In this document: in pieces, positions 22,712 to 35,087 of the stretch
Numbering within the stretch: position 1 is the first letter of the stretch
How the letters are laid out: each line of letters starts with the position of its first letter
NCBI GenBank assembly: GCA_039881145.1
Contig: JAYKKI010000006.1
Location: forward strand, 9,742,501 to 9,806,500
Origin: Druceiella hillmani
Taxonomy: Eukaryota; Arthropoda; Insecta; Lepidoptera; Hepialidae
DNA: 64,000 nucleotides
Direction of reading: 5' to 3'
Program-made: the position numbers and the translations under genes
Notes under the pieces: generated by a model
The model's database searches: none
What the model saw: the letters and a program-made list of their open reading frames with translations, nothing else
What the model was told of the DNA's origin: nothing

Positions 22712-25700
22712 GATTTGGAGTTACTTATTTTAGTCCTGTAGCCTATTTTAATACCTAACAAATTTTTGTGCTTCCAATATGGTAGCCAGAATAACCTAAA
22801 CGTGGATATTATCTACTCACATCGAACCGTACAAATGTAACTCAATGTGACATTGTTTAATTTTAATGTTTTATTTTCACATTCTCATCCATGTTGATAT
22901 TGTAGGTACAAAAATGCTATGAGTAACTAAATGCATTTTATAAAACTTAAGTTTGCCAATTAACCCGTATTAAAAATACTTAACATTTAAAAACGCAGTA
23001 AATTAAATACTTTAGTTAAATTAAATAATTTAGTTGGTCACTTTACACGTAATAATGGATATATAATAATACGAATTAATAATTAAACGCAAGAGCATTA
23101 ATCGAAGTTAATAAATAATGGCCATAGAGACAGACATATACTTGTAGGCTAAGCTATAGACAAACTTGGCCTTGGAATCCATAGCACGTATGTGGACGAA
23201 AACAGGGTTATATTTGCATTTTGGCTTATTTATTTTACATGGATTATTTATTTTGACAAGTAGCGGATATTGGTTGAAAAGCTAAAACTGAGTTTCTAAT
23301 CCATTGTCTTTTGACTGTTATATAATAGAGGTGCATATATTTAATTTTTTAAAATGTTATGTCAATAACCACAAATCGGATGAGCAAACTAAATTATTTA
23401 AAATCTTACTAACTACCTCTTCACGTAGCTTTAATATTTAAAATTTTACGAGCCGAAAACCAGAAAAAAAATTGTTAAAAATCATAGCCATAACTTTTTT
23501 GAAATTTTTTTGTAGAAACATTTCAAGACATAAACTATGAATAATTTTATAAATTATATCTAATTTAACGGATTGTATTAAGCATTAAACATGGAAAAAT
23601 TATAAACAATACCAGTGATAAATTTGATGGACGTATTTAAAATTATGTATTGAAAATCTCTATAAAACCTTATTAATGCATTTTTTCTAACAAATTGCAC
23701 ATAAAGACGTGCGTCGAGATATAAAGTATTTTTAACAAAACATTTTGCTTTGCCCGGCCTGGATATTTGAATTAACTTTAAAAAGTTAACGAACTATCGA
23801 ATTTTTAGCATAAATCGCTAAATTACGTCTATTTTTATTTGTCTAAGAGCAACTCAAAGTTACAAACGTACTTTACCTATTTTCGATTTTCCTCCTTTAA
23901 CAATCCATAAAAATAGTGATAATTCTAAAAAGAACCTAAAAATGTCTGTTTTGAGATTCTATACAAAATTTTCTAACATATTTTGTTAAATAAATGTAAA
24001 GTAAAGACAGCATGTCGTCTTAAACTTTTTTTATCCTATTGTCATCACCCCACTAGTCAAATTTAATTATTAACAATATTTGAAAAATATATTACTATAG
24101 TTTGCAAATAATTTAAGTTTTGACAAAAGGTCTGCAAAAGTTTTCAACAGAATGTAACAATAAAACTAAATACAAGTCTTTTTTAAAACGCAAATATTGG
24201 CATGCTGAACACTTCATTTTGCGCCGTCGAATGATTCTCTTAGATGTGGAAAAAAATCGCTGCTTACTCAAAATGCATAACAAAATTAACATTTCACTGG
24301 ACTAACTACATTAAACGTCGGTCAGTAACACTTCCAAAATATATTCCTCATGAATATGTGACCATAAAATTGAATAATCTCTTTGTGTAAATTAAGTCAA
24401 TACCTCCAAAATGAATCTTCACGTGTACAGAGTGCATTTCAAAATGTATTGCTTAAAGCAAAGATGTTTTGAAAACATATTGTGTGTATATTTTAAAACT
24501 ATCTTTTTAATAATTTTTTCTCGAGTATTTTTGATAAAACGAGGGTATTAGGTTGAACCATTTTAATAGGGGCTTGAACCAATGATTGAGCTATGTACAG
24601 AACAACAAATTTTCCAGTATTTTCCAATGATCAGAAATTTACAATCCAAAGCATACTGTTCCAATTTAAAAAAATATATTTACCAATTTGATTTTTTTGT
24701 TCTAACTTGCATAAAGGTACTTTTTTGCTCTCCGATGTCTAAACCCATCAAGACATTAAATAATATATGAAAAAATCGTAGGTGTGAAAAAGTTGTATGA
24801 AGAAATCGGTAAACAAGTTCCTGAGGACGTCTACGCATATTTTCAAAAACAAATTTTGCAACTTTTCTCCATAAAACAAATATAAATCCCACCAATACTG
24901 TAAATTGTAAAAGTTTCGACACATGTATGTTTGTTGCTCAATCACGCCATAAAGTCTAAATAGGTTTTGATGAGGAATTGGGTCCTAGAATAAAGTAATA
25001 TTTTATTGATTAATCTTTATTTGAGAAAGTGCCGTTATTCAGAAGTAGCTATGTAAAATCCCTCAAAAATAGACACGTACTGCGACTCTGTCGCAACAAC
25101 ACGATTCCGAGCAGACAATTAGACCGGACATGAAGCAAGCTGAAAAATCGAAATAATTGCGCTTTCCGGTGAAATGAGTGGTTCGTAAGTATTCCAAATA
25201 AAATAAAATTTGCGTCCTAAAAGTTACGATGTCCTAATTTCTTATGATTTTTTTTAAATGGTCTTGTTTATTTTAGAGTTTGGTTTTATTAATCAAAACG
25301 TTAATTAATTTTTGTTCTTCTAAGGCTAAAATGAATTAATGACTACAATTATAGGACATTGCATGTTTTCTAACCAGTTGCGCTAAATGTATTTCCAATC
25401 AACAAAATGTTAGCTAGTAGTCTCTTCTTAATTAAAAACTCTGCGATTCATCTTACGAAATGTCGAATAATATAAACATTAATTACCTATATAAGGAAAA
25501 AATGTATAGTGTCGTTTTTAATATAACTTATTTCTGTGTATTTTTAAAGTATTTATTTCTTTGCAATTTTTCGATTTTGTAGGATAATGGCAGTTGTATT
25601 TATAAATTGACAGTTATTGTTTTGTTCGTGTATTAATTGTTTGAATTATTATAACGTGCATGGGTGCGATTCATATACGAAACATTATGGTATGCTAATG

Positions 25701-26321
25701 TGTTTCGATGCATGTGATTACAAAACTCAGCAGCCGAGGGTAATGTTTTCGGCTATTCACCCAAATCCCGCCAGAAAAAGAAATGAACTGACCATAATGG
25801 TCTTATCGGGTATATGATTATGGTCTGACAATACCTTTTAATCAAATATTTATCAGTCAACAAATAGTGTCTTTCTTTATTGCACACTTATTCCCTGACA
25901 CCATGTGTACATATAATGAGTAATGATCTGGTATTTATCGCTCTATATCACATCACGATGATGTAATATTTATAAATATTTCTTTTGCTGCTACGAATTT
26001 TTGCATTGAACCTTTGAATATTCTCGTAACAAGAGCTTGTATATTACATCATTTAAAAGGTGATTGATGGTCGGTTTAACTAATTTATACACTAATAATA
26101 AAATAAAAACCGGATTGGCCAGTATTTAAAAACTTATAATATTAAAAAAATAACCAATGGATTGAAGATATTTTATAAATAAATAATTGACTTTACTGTT
26201 TAAGACTTTAGCTAAATAAAAAATGGTTTCAGAATAATTGTCTATCTATTTTTTGTTTTATTATCACGCAAAAATTACTACAGCGGTTTGAATACAAATT
26301 TCGCTAGAATATTTTGAAGTA

Positions 26322-26590
26322 TTTCAAATTTACTGGGGTTAGTTTATAGGTTTATAGTTTTAGGTTGGTTTCATTTAGTTAAGTTATATTACGGTGGGTT
26401 TGACTGTTGTAAAATAAATTTGGTTAGGTTAGGTTAGGTTGTGATGGGTTAGGTCGAGTCAAAGAGGGTTATGTGAGGTCATGTTAGGTGAGGTTATGTT
26501 AGTTTAAATTAACTAATACGTAGATTAAATGGGTCAGGTTGGTTTGTTCTGAATTAAATTAGATTGGGTTAGTATGGGTTAAGTTAATCC
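26322..26590 (+). repeat. GGTTA-rich block with short (TTAGG)n core
   Basis: A perfect core GGTTAGGTTAGGTTAGGTT lies at 26422-26440, surrounded on both sides by degenerate GGTTA-, GGGTTA- and AGGTT-containing sequence for about 250 bases. TTAGG is the canonical insect telomeric unit. The block could be a decayed interstitial telomere-like tract or simple-sequence drift. Confidence 0.6.
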
Positions 26591-27165
26591 ATAGGTCATA
26601 GAGCTGCCACGATATTTATATAAAAAGCCCCTGCAATGTTTTCTGTTGAGTAATAATTATTTGAATTAAACCCGTGCTTTAGATAATTGGACGTTCGTTC
26701 AATATCCTCTCCCATGAGTGGATACTACACTCATAGGTTATTGAACCATATTGCCAATGACATTCACCTCAAAAAAGAGAATTTTAAAAAAAAACTAAAC
26801 TTTCTAATTTTTTACCTTATTTAAGCATTACAAAAAAGTTAATTAAAATATGCGCTCCATGGGTACTTCGCGTTAAACAAATATTTTAACTAAATTCTTA
26901 CATGTAATTCCGTGTTAACGTTATTTCGCAATGTTCCTCCTAAATAAAAACATAAAACTGCTTTTGATAATGCAGAACGTGATAACATAGTAATAAATCA
27001 ATTTATACAACCAGTCACTCGAAGTCTTCACAAGCCTCACAACACTATTAAAGTTATGATAAAAATGCAAATGGAGAGGGTAATAAAACACGGTCGGGTA
27101 CAAGGTTAACGAGACAATCGTAGAATAAACCCAACGTAAGAATAACGTTTAACAAACAAACCGAT

Positions 27166-29032
27166 ATGAAGTACATTTTATTCGCAGCCGTCTGCATCTT
27201 CTACGCAATGACGATCTGCCTTACCGTGGAGGTGGAGGAATATTTTGATGACGCCCCAGATGGTAAAGCTCCAATTTTTCTACCTAAATGAAATTATATT
27301 ATACATGTGTGTTATTATTTTGGGTATAATCGTTCATTTATATAAACTCAATTAATAATTTCAATTTCATATTTTCAACGCTTTAACAAAATCGTAACTC
27401 CACTTCCATAAACATAAAATTTAATAAAAATGATTTTCTTAAAATAAAAAAGGTATGTTAATTTTTTCAATCATTTATTTTTCATAATCAACGATTATTA
27501 TTAGTAAATAATGTTAAATGAAATAACCCTTGTTATAATTCTTTTTTGTAAAGTAATATTTAAATTTATAAAAACATAAAAATGGGCAAAACCGACCAGT
27601 TTGTAATTTATTTCTCGTTTTTCAAAATAATTTCTGTGGCAATTAATATATTTTCATTCGATGGAAGCGCTTAGAGAAACAACGGCTACACTTCCTTGGA
27701 CATCTCTTCCACAGTATTTTCAGCCAAGGTTTCTTCGGCGTCCAAGAATCGTATTTTTCACTGTTTGTCTTTTATTTTTGGGTGTAATAAAAAATGGATA
27801 ATTAACATTTCCTAAACGACAGTTGCTTAACTACCTGTCCACGGCAATTGTTGTATCATTTGCAGGCAACCATTCAGAAACAAGTATCTGTGCATACTAT
27901 CTCTTAATTCCTCATCCATATTAATATTAAATATAGCATGTTGTTGATCTTCACCGAGTTTTTATAACATTTTGAAGCGTGAATAAACACGACGGTGATT
28001 TCAGTTTCGCTCAAATCGTGGATACCCACTTAGTACAAGACTTCTTGACGTGAAAATATGCATGTACAATGGTCTGAACCAATGTCTAAACTGCCTTGAT
28101 AAGTTACTATTTTATTAATCTTTATCAGGAGTCGCTCTTCAGTTTTCATCTTCAGTGGCCATTGTTAAGGGAGGTCCCTGTTAAGCAGATCATCACTGTA
28201 ATTTTTAGGACGGCGTTTCCACTCGCTAAACCAGTTGTAATAAACGCGTTATAAGACTTCATCATAAAATGCCATCATACTATTACTAAAATGCCATCAT
28301 ACTATTAAAAGTCGATCAAACTATTACTGGTGATTGAAATTTTGTTATTAACAAAACGTCAAAAAATATTTTGCGTCGAAAATAATCCCGTCTTAAATTG
28401 ACGTGATACATATAATTTTTGAATTGCCACTAATTCATAAAAACAAACAAAAATAAAAACAACATAGATTGTTAAATTAAAAAGGACGTCAATAGATAAT
28501 GAAAAAAATAAATTTCTGAAATTTCAATTAATTTTTTATTATCATTGTTACAAATGGTCGATTTTAAGGACTTTCAGTGCTACTATCATGAAAAGATAAT
28601 CAAGAAACTACTTTTTCATATTAACGTACGTTACTTAGCGGGATCTTATTAATACAAATGTGAATTTATAGTAAAATTGAATGGTTATATTTCTAACGAC
28701 ATTGAATTCTAACCTGGAAAGCTCAACTATATGCACTCTTCCCCGTATTAAAAGAGTAACACATTGTTACGGAATAAAATCCTCTCTTCTTTTTATTACC
28801 CGATATTACGAATAGTAAAGAGTTTACGAAGGCGTCTTAGTCCTAAGCCACGTAACGGCACGTCTTTAATTAGCAGACTATGAAAGTTTATGTGCCTTTT
28901 TTTAGAATCTCTCTCCTTTTTTCAGAAGGCATCACTGCGAGATGTTTAAGTACGATCTTCTGCAAGATTTACTGCATGTCTAGTCTCAAATGGCAAGCGA
29001 ATGTTGTAAACGGCACATGTGTTTGTAGTTAA
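27166..29032 (+). CDS. Defensin-like secreted cysteine-rich peptide, two exons
   Basis: Exon 1 (27166-27262) encodes MKYILFAAVCIFYAMTICLT, a hydrophobic signal peptide, followed by an acidic stretch (VEVEEYFDDAPD), and ends at G|GTAAAG. Exon 2 (28926-29032) follows a pyrimidine tract and TTTTTTCAG. The split codon (G+AA, phase 1) restores the frame, giving 67 residues and a TAA. The predicted mature part has five cysteines spaced C-x5-C-x3-C-x14-C-x-C. The C-x3-C and final NGTCVC pattern is that of CS-alpha-beta antimicrobial peptides (insect defensin, termicin and cobatoxin types), which are secreted and permeabilise microbes. The fourth canonical cysteine is missing: a valine stands where spacing predicts it, leaving an odd cysteine number. 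An AATAAA follows 15 bases after the stop. The intron holds a mariner relic. It is possibly a diverged or decaying effector, and no paralogue is visible in the window. Confidence 0.68.
27662..28246 (-). mobile_element. Mariner-like transposase relic
   Basis: In minus-strand translations with several frameshifts and stops I read, in order, YYNWFSEWKRRPKNYSDDLL (mariner: NWF-F--GR--L-DD). VTYQGSLDIGSDH follows (VTY-EI--SLGIG), then ERN--RRVYSRFKMLKLGED (the RV-WC--ML region). After a deletion come HFLLHPKIKDKQKIRFLDAEETLAE and EEMSKEV (LFPHLK-KLRG-RF-S-EEA). The helix-turn-helix and C-terminal ends are present in part, but the catalytic DD34D core is largely gone. It lies inside the intron of the defensin-like gene, in opposite orientation. 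Terminal repeats were not identified. Confidence 0.68.
28266..28309. repeat. Two tandem 22-bp units
   Basis: AAAATGCCATCATACTATT begins at 28266 and again at 28288, next to the edge of the mariner relic. Confidence 0.75.
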
Positions 29033-29046
29033 AGACGATTAAAGAA

Positions 29047-29052
29047 AATAAA
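29047..29052 (+). terminator. Poly(A) signal of the defensin-like gene
   Basis: AATAAA 15 bases downstream of the TAA at 29030-29032, in an A-rich context. The resulting 3' UTR would be short. Confidence 0.5.
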
Positions 29053-31321
29053 AGAAAATGTAACTTGGTAAATATAAAACTAAATTCAAATAAATTTGTA
29101 TATGTGTTAAAGTTTTTGAATAATATTTTTTTACATTCCTCCCTGAAAACGTTACATATTTTTGAAATTTACACAAAACCCGTTATAATATTTTGATTAC
29201 CGGCGGAATAGAAAGAAACTGCTTGTTATATAACGTGCTTATTGTACATAATTGATGCTTGTTTCTTTCTTTCCCTTGTAAATTTTTTATCTGATTTTCA
29301 TTCCGTTATGCAATGTTGCTATAATTCATAATTCCAAAGTGACGTTTTTCTTCAAAATTTATTTTAAATACTAGCGATTGGAATTACTTTCTGTACATAC
29401 ATAGTTTCCTATGCTTAGATTACTTAAACTTATCCAAAAAACCAAAGCTTTTCCTTATACTGATCGAAATACACAGTCATGTAAATAAAGTGACAAAACC
29501 AATGTAAAAATCATAGAGGTGAATGTAACAATGTCGATTGAAAACATTTTTTTTTAATGTAAATTATTTTTTGTATCGCCTTTGAATGCAGTATTTGAAG
29601 AAACACAATAGTTATTTTAAAAACCAGCAGCCTCATCTAATTATTTTGTTAAGTATTTTTTGTCTTTATTTAAAAGAATATTGAGTTGCTACAATTATCT
29701 TTCAATAGTACGAGGTATAACGCATTATTGAGAAAAGTATAGGTAAAACAAATCGCGGTTATGAAATCAAATTATAGTCTACTTTGCACGAATTATTTTA
29801 ATCACAATTATTGTTCATATCATTCTACTTTTTTTATTTTTTAATATTCATTTAAAAATCATGCTGGGAATAAAAGGTCATGCAGCGCCTTGAAATATTT
29901 ACGTGGTCAAAGCAGGCAGAACAAGAAAGTAGCACACTTCTTTATAATCATCGACTGTTTTTACATAATGCTATCATAAACTTATGGAATATGAGAGCCC
30001 AATTACCTATTTATTTAATACAATTAATAACGAATGATGCTTTTCGGATAAAATCAATAAGATCAACATCGTAACTAAGTTAATCTCTGAATTTTAGTAC
30101 AGTATGTAAACAAGACGAAGGGCCGGTTAAACAATTTCAAACTTTAGATAAATCGTAATCTATTGTACTCAGTACACTTTAAATTTCTTTACACATTATG
30201 ATTTGATTTCTTGTTTTGTTATTTTTCATAGGTTCTCAGGTACTTTATATTACAATCTAAGGCACTTAAGAAAATAAAAGCTCAATCATATATCGATGTT
30301 AAAAATCTTTGTGCCGTGACGCGTGTCTCCCACTCGTCCATACTTGAATAAACTATTATTATATTATTTCTATTTCTCAATTACTATCAACGTTACCATT
30401 ACCATGGAAAGTACTAACATATGTGCGTATCTATGTGTAGCGTGTGACATTATATACCCGTGTTTACCCAACATGATACTTTTATTAAATTAATAACTTT
30501 GTCCTCAAAGAGATAAAGAAGAGAAGGCAAATGTAATGTTGCGTTAACGAGGAAAAATTTATGTCAATAGATAAAAACAATGCTTAAAATTAAATAAAAT
30601 GGTAGCCGATTATTATTTATACATTTTATAGAATATTTAGGGAAAAAAAACTTGACGGATATACTAGAAATTTTCATTGTAACAACGTAAAAAAAAGGTA
30701 ATAAAGTTTAACCACATTGAATATGTGGAGAGGTAAAATCAAATAACAAGCATTAAACATTTTAGATCGTTTGAGACTAAACAAACCTGTTAAGTGTGAG
30801 TAGAAATTGCATTGCCAGTATACCTTACATATGTATTCACATATAAATACATAAGAGTATGTAATATTTCCATTAAACTATTTTGTTTAAAAATAACCAC
30901 ATAAAATATCACCATGTAAATATATTGCCTGTTTTGTAGAAGCGCAAAAATGTGGTAAATATCCCAAAAACTAAGAAACTTATAGTTCTCGTTATAATTC
31001 TTGGTAATTTTTTTTTTAATTTCAGAGATAGACTGCAAACATATTTTCCTGAATATTTTCAGTATAATTAGTTTAACAAAGTATTAAAAACGAAATGGAC
31101 TATTCTCCCGCCCTCCAAAATTTCCTTAGGAATATTTTAACATGTAAAGTATTTGCATGCACGCATATGAGTATGCTCCCTTACTATGTCTAATTTTATG
31201 CCTCTACGTCAAACGGTTTTTGAAAAAAGAAAATTGTGTCAGGCGGACTGACAGATGTACAAACACACATACCCTTCCCCTTCCCCTTTTAAAAAAAAAT
31301 TCGTTTCGCTCTACAAACCAC
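29053..31321. other. Intergenic, nothing recognised
   Basis: AT-rich sequence. Frames at 29880-30074 and 30790-31038 show no domain, signal or splice context. Confidence 0.5.
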
Positions 31322-31352
31322 ATATATATAAATATATATATATGTTTATATA

Positions 31353-31405
<53 letters not shown>
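31322..31405. repeat. (TA)n microsatellite, imperfect start
   Basis: TA-rich tract with AAATA, GTTTA and TTTA interruptions before a pure TA run. Confidence 0.9.
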
Positions 31406-31407
<2 letters not shown>

Positions 31408-31524
31408 TTCGTAATCGCTCAGGTATACATGTGCGTCCAAGAATATATTAATTTTCTAAACTGAATATATTTCGCTTAAAAATGAAGGTTCCACACCTCA
31501 AAATAAATAAGAGGGAAATCATTT

Positions 31525-31690
31525 TGTTCCTGTCTATTTGTCAAGATCCTTTTTCTCAGTCAGGACCACTCGTACAAAGTTGAAATTTAGTGTCACGTTC
31601 CGCCTGAGCCTGAGCGTGCAAGCGAGAGCGCGGAACAAGTGATAGAGAGACACGATCGGCACAAGCGTCGGAATTAACTGAAAGAAATTG
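31525..31690 (+). repeat. Fragment resembling the AGGGTTCCG-type repeat, then a GC-rich patch
   Basis: CCTGTCTATTTGTCAAGATC followed by CTTTTTCTCAG matches the internal CTGTCTGT-TGTCAAGA-CC-TTTTTCTCAG block of the repeat at 61386-61900. The similarity then stops and a GC-rich stretch follows (GTTCCGC near 31606, GCGGAAC near 31631), ending around 31690. This is probably a truncated copy fused to other repeat DNA. Confidence 0.4.
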
Positions 31691-32084
31691 TTAATAGCAC
31701 ATTGTTACTTGTAATAAATCTGTATTATGTAAAAAAAATATTGGAATTAACGAGTGTAAATAAATGTTAATTTATCGAAAAAATTGTAATTTTCAATTAA
31801 CTCCTTTTTTGTATTATACAAAATAATAATAATTCAATTTAATTCATAAAAGTATGCAATTTTTCATCAATGTTTCTTTATGACGTTATCACGTAAAACT
31901 ATCGTCCGTAAACCGACTTTACAGACAACCAATTTTTTTTTAATTATTTATCTAGTTATAAAGTGAAAATATTTTTTTTTGATTTTATAACATTCCTTTT
32001 TGTTGATCTTACGATACAACGATAGAACGTTAAGGGATTTTTACAGCGCGTCTTCTATTTCCATTTAACAGTTTTTTTGTTACG

Positions 32085-32086
<2 letters not shown>

Positions 32087-32135
<49 letters not shown>
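32087..32135. repeat. (TA)n microsatellite
   Basis: About 24 TA units flanked by poly-T. Confidence 0.9.
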
Positions 32136-32138
<3 letters not shown>

Positions 32139-34274
32139 TTTTTTTTATCTGCGAAAACAAATATTATATTCAATAAACTCATGTTGGTGATAGATTTAGA
32201 AAATAAAATTTATTTTTGGGTTAACAGTTTAGAATTTACCCAAACATTTTCCGAAATGCAGTCCAATTTCATTAATGCTCTTTCTGCTATTGCAACTAAC
32301 ACTTTTACGGCCGGAAATGAGAGTGTCGTTACAGTGGAATTTTATTTCGCTGGTACGTCACTTTTATAACCGTAAGGAACTTTTCTATCAAACATACAGA
32401 AAAAGACTAATTTTAATAAAGGATTGAATTGACAATTAATTATGCTATAATAAAAATAAAATTCAATCATTTTTAATTGAAACAACTATTTTTCTTTTTT
32501 TGTGCTTAAAAATTCACGATGTTATGGACATCGGCGTGAACGTAAAAAAGAGTTTGACTATAAATCACGATACAATTTTACGACGACAAGTAAGCGCGTT
32601 CTGCAGGACACAAGGTTTTTCCTTATTATTTCTTCGCTTCTACGTATTTCAAGACATTTCCTTTGATAGGATCCGCTATTTTAAAAGTATGTTATTTTTA
32701 AATTACACTTGCATTTCTTACCTTTTTGCGTGAGCGAACCAGCCGATTAAAACTAACGGTAGTATATGGGTTTTGAGACACAATATAGAACGGAGTTTAT
32801 TACTTTTCACGGATAAGTGATAAGCGTAACGTCATATAAAGAATTTTCAACTGCCCATCTTGCATAAAAGTTTGAAAAGATTTTTACTCAATAAAACTGA
32901 CCATTTTAGTTAAAAAAATATTAAATCTACTGAATTAGTCATTACATTACATAATGACTAATTCTAAATAAACATAGTCGTGTGAGAAATTAAAACAAAA
33001 AAAAAACGGGTGTAATTATATTTAATATATAGCACACAATTTTTATTACTTAACTTTTAACATGACTTCCTGCCATGACATTTCTTGGATCTGCAAAACG
33101 AGAAAGGCGTATAATAAATTGGCAAATATCCTTACGGAAAACACAATATGCTAAGAACTTTTTTTTTGGATATCCTATTGCTTATTACCAATGTTATGTC
33201 GAACTATTCACCATTTCTTATTTTCTCTTATCATTTTAGATTGTCTTTCATTTTCCTTTCAAAGTATCAGCTTAATACGTTGTGGTAATTAATGTGGAGG
33301 TAACGAGATTCACAATTGACTCTATTATTTAAAAGAATAAAATCGGTTTCTACTTTTAAAGGTGATACTTAAAAAAAAAGTGTAACTTGATGAATTGAAC
33401 GTCATAGAAAAATTTAAGGGATACGATATTATCACCAATAAATAAGGAATTAAACTGTATTTTCCGCAATAAAGTAAATCCACACACTTTGTTAATTGAA
33501 AAATTTAGTTGTATATATGTATCTATGTCACTTGAAAAAAATGTTTAATGGCATACATATATCACACACCTCTTACAATATCACATTTGAATAAATCAGC
33601 AATCATTTCTAATAAGCAGTTCATAACCATCTCTGTCAGCGATGAGCATTACATAAGTAATTTTCTTATTTAAAATGTGCATTTGATGAAGATATCATGC
33701 AAAATGCTAAATTGCAATTAACATTACACTTCAGGCATTTGAGTGTTGTACACACAGGTTTTAAAATAATTTGTGCTTTAAAATGTCGCTCGAGAACCTT
33801 TCCATAGTCCCAGGTTGTATGGTTTACTGGTATTTATGGGTCTAATGTTTTTCATTTAATTTTGGCTATTATTCCGTATGAATACCGCCGTGAAGTTGTT
33901 TGTTTTTTAGTTATAATCCAGGCTAAGTCAATTTTGATAACGGTAAATGTTTTATATTTGAAATATTTTGTGAGCAATATCAGATAAAAAATCTTATTTT
34001 CTGAGAACGCTATTTAAATTAAATAATTTTCTTTTTGAAAAATATAACCTATTGCTAGTTTGAGGCCAATTATCTTCTGGTATGTAAATAACGCTTTACG
34101 CATAATTAGAGGATTTAATGTATTCTTCAATTCTTGTAAAATATATCTAGAATTAAATCTCAATACCGGGAAATATCTTGCGCCACCTTTATACCATGGA
34201 AGTTTGATTTCAACCTAAATGGGAGAGCAAACATTAATTACAAATTTAGGAAATTATTTCAGTTCGTTCATTTG
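32136..34274. other. Intergenic, nothing recognised
   Basis: AT-rich sequence. Frames at 32181-32369 and 32500-32733 carry no recognised motif. Confidence 0.5.
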
Positions 34275-34965
34275 TTCATAATTTCAAACATATATCCACA
34301 AAAACTGTTAATCTTTGTCAAGCACCTGGCACGAGATATTTTTTCTGAGGAACAATTAGTCAAATCTAAAGAAGATCACTCGCCACTCATAACAGCAGAT
34401 GTGACATTATTCAAATCAAAATTTAGATCTATGATTTCAGAAATATGTGGTAACATGCCCTCTATATTTTCAAACCATAAAATGCCCTGTAGATTCAGAG
34501 TGATCCAGTAACTTTCCAATAACACAGAATAATTAGAATGTTCTACTGTGGTACCATCGAGTTTTGAAAATAAGTACCTTAATATTAATTCATTCGTGTG
34601 CAAAAAACTAAAAATTAACTAAAGAAGTTTATTTATACGATTTTCTAGTAGCCGTAAAATTTCGTCATATTTGTCCGTGTTTTCATCACAACCTATATAG
34701 CTACAGTATCCTCTGGAGCATATTGTGCTAATGGCGGTTTATGTTTGTGGATAGCAAACTCTAGTGCTTTAGCGCTTTCTTGACTTGAAATGCCATAGTC
34801 AACATACATCAAGCCAAGTTCTTTAAGAATCAAAATAGGTTTTTCAATTGTTTTTAACCGGTTATTCTTTCCCCTTTCAATTAAAATTTTCGAATTCGTA
34901 TCTTTTCTTCCAACAAAATATAAAGAAGGAATACCATTGCATTGATCAGTGATTAAAGTTTCTAG
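34275..34965 (-). pseudogene. Relic of a multicopy insect protein family (NELxLRxLF–LDG motif)
   Basis: The minus strand holds three collinear frame pieces. The first (34965-34693) reads LETLITDQCNGIPSLYFVGR onward to YGISSQESAKALEFAI and PEDTVAI. The second (34696-34621) reads IGCDENTDKYDEILRLLENR. The third (about 34610-34376) reads LHTNELILRYLFSKLDGTT to DLNNVTSAVMSGE, and after a stop continues with KISRARCLTK to about 34275. From memory these match, in order, a multicopy and probably transposon-derived insect protein family with blocks like GCDGT-NTG, RLLE, LH-NELPLRHLF--LDG, SGE and H-RWLT-AN. Stops and frameshifts show decay. No conserved catalytic residues can be assigned, so the enzymatic class is left open. 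Confidence 0.55.
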
Positions 34966-35021
34966 TCATAATTTTTATTTGGCCGTTTGTTGTAATTTGG
35001 ACTTGTTTATTATACCGTCAT

Positions 35022-35087
35022 TACTTTTGACATACAGACATACTTTTGACATATTTTTGACATACTTTTGACATATTTTTGACATAC
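35022..35087. repeat. Short tandem repeat based on (A)CTTTTGACATA
   Basis: Alternating 11-base units ACTTTTGACAT and ATTTTTGACAT repeat about five times, one unit carrying a CAGACAT variant. The array lies just upstream (minus strand) of the relic at 34275-34965. Confidence 0.75.

Larger units (their letters stand above)
19661..27165. other. Long intergenic stretch, no gene recognised
   Basis: About 7.5 kb of AT-rich DNA. Short frames at 21280-21474, 24120-24305, 24582-24770, 24680-24945 and 25617-25817 show no family motif and no splice context I can defend. Recognisable items are the compound microsatellite (21949-22026), a hairpin (22679-22711) and the GGTTA-rich block (26322-26590). Confidence 0.5.

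Noticed and set aside
24582..24945. Overlapping frames on both strands that look faintly like a transposase
   Set aside because: No motif could be named and the frames are short shadows of each other.
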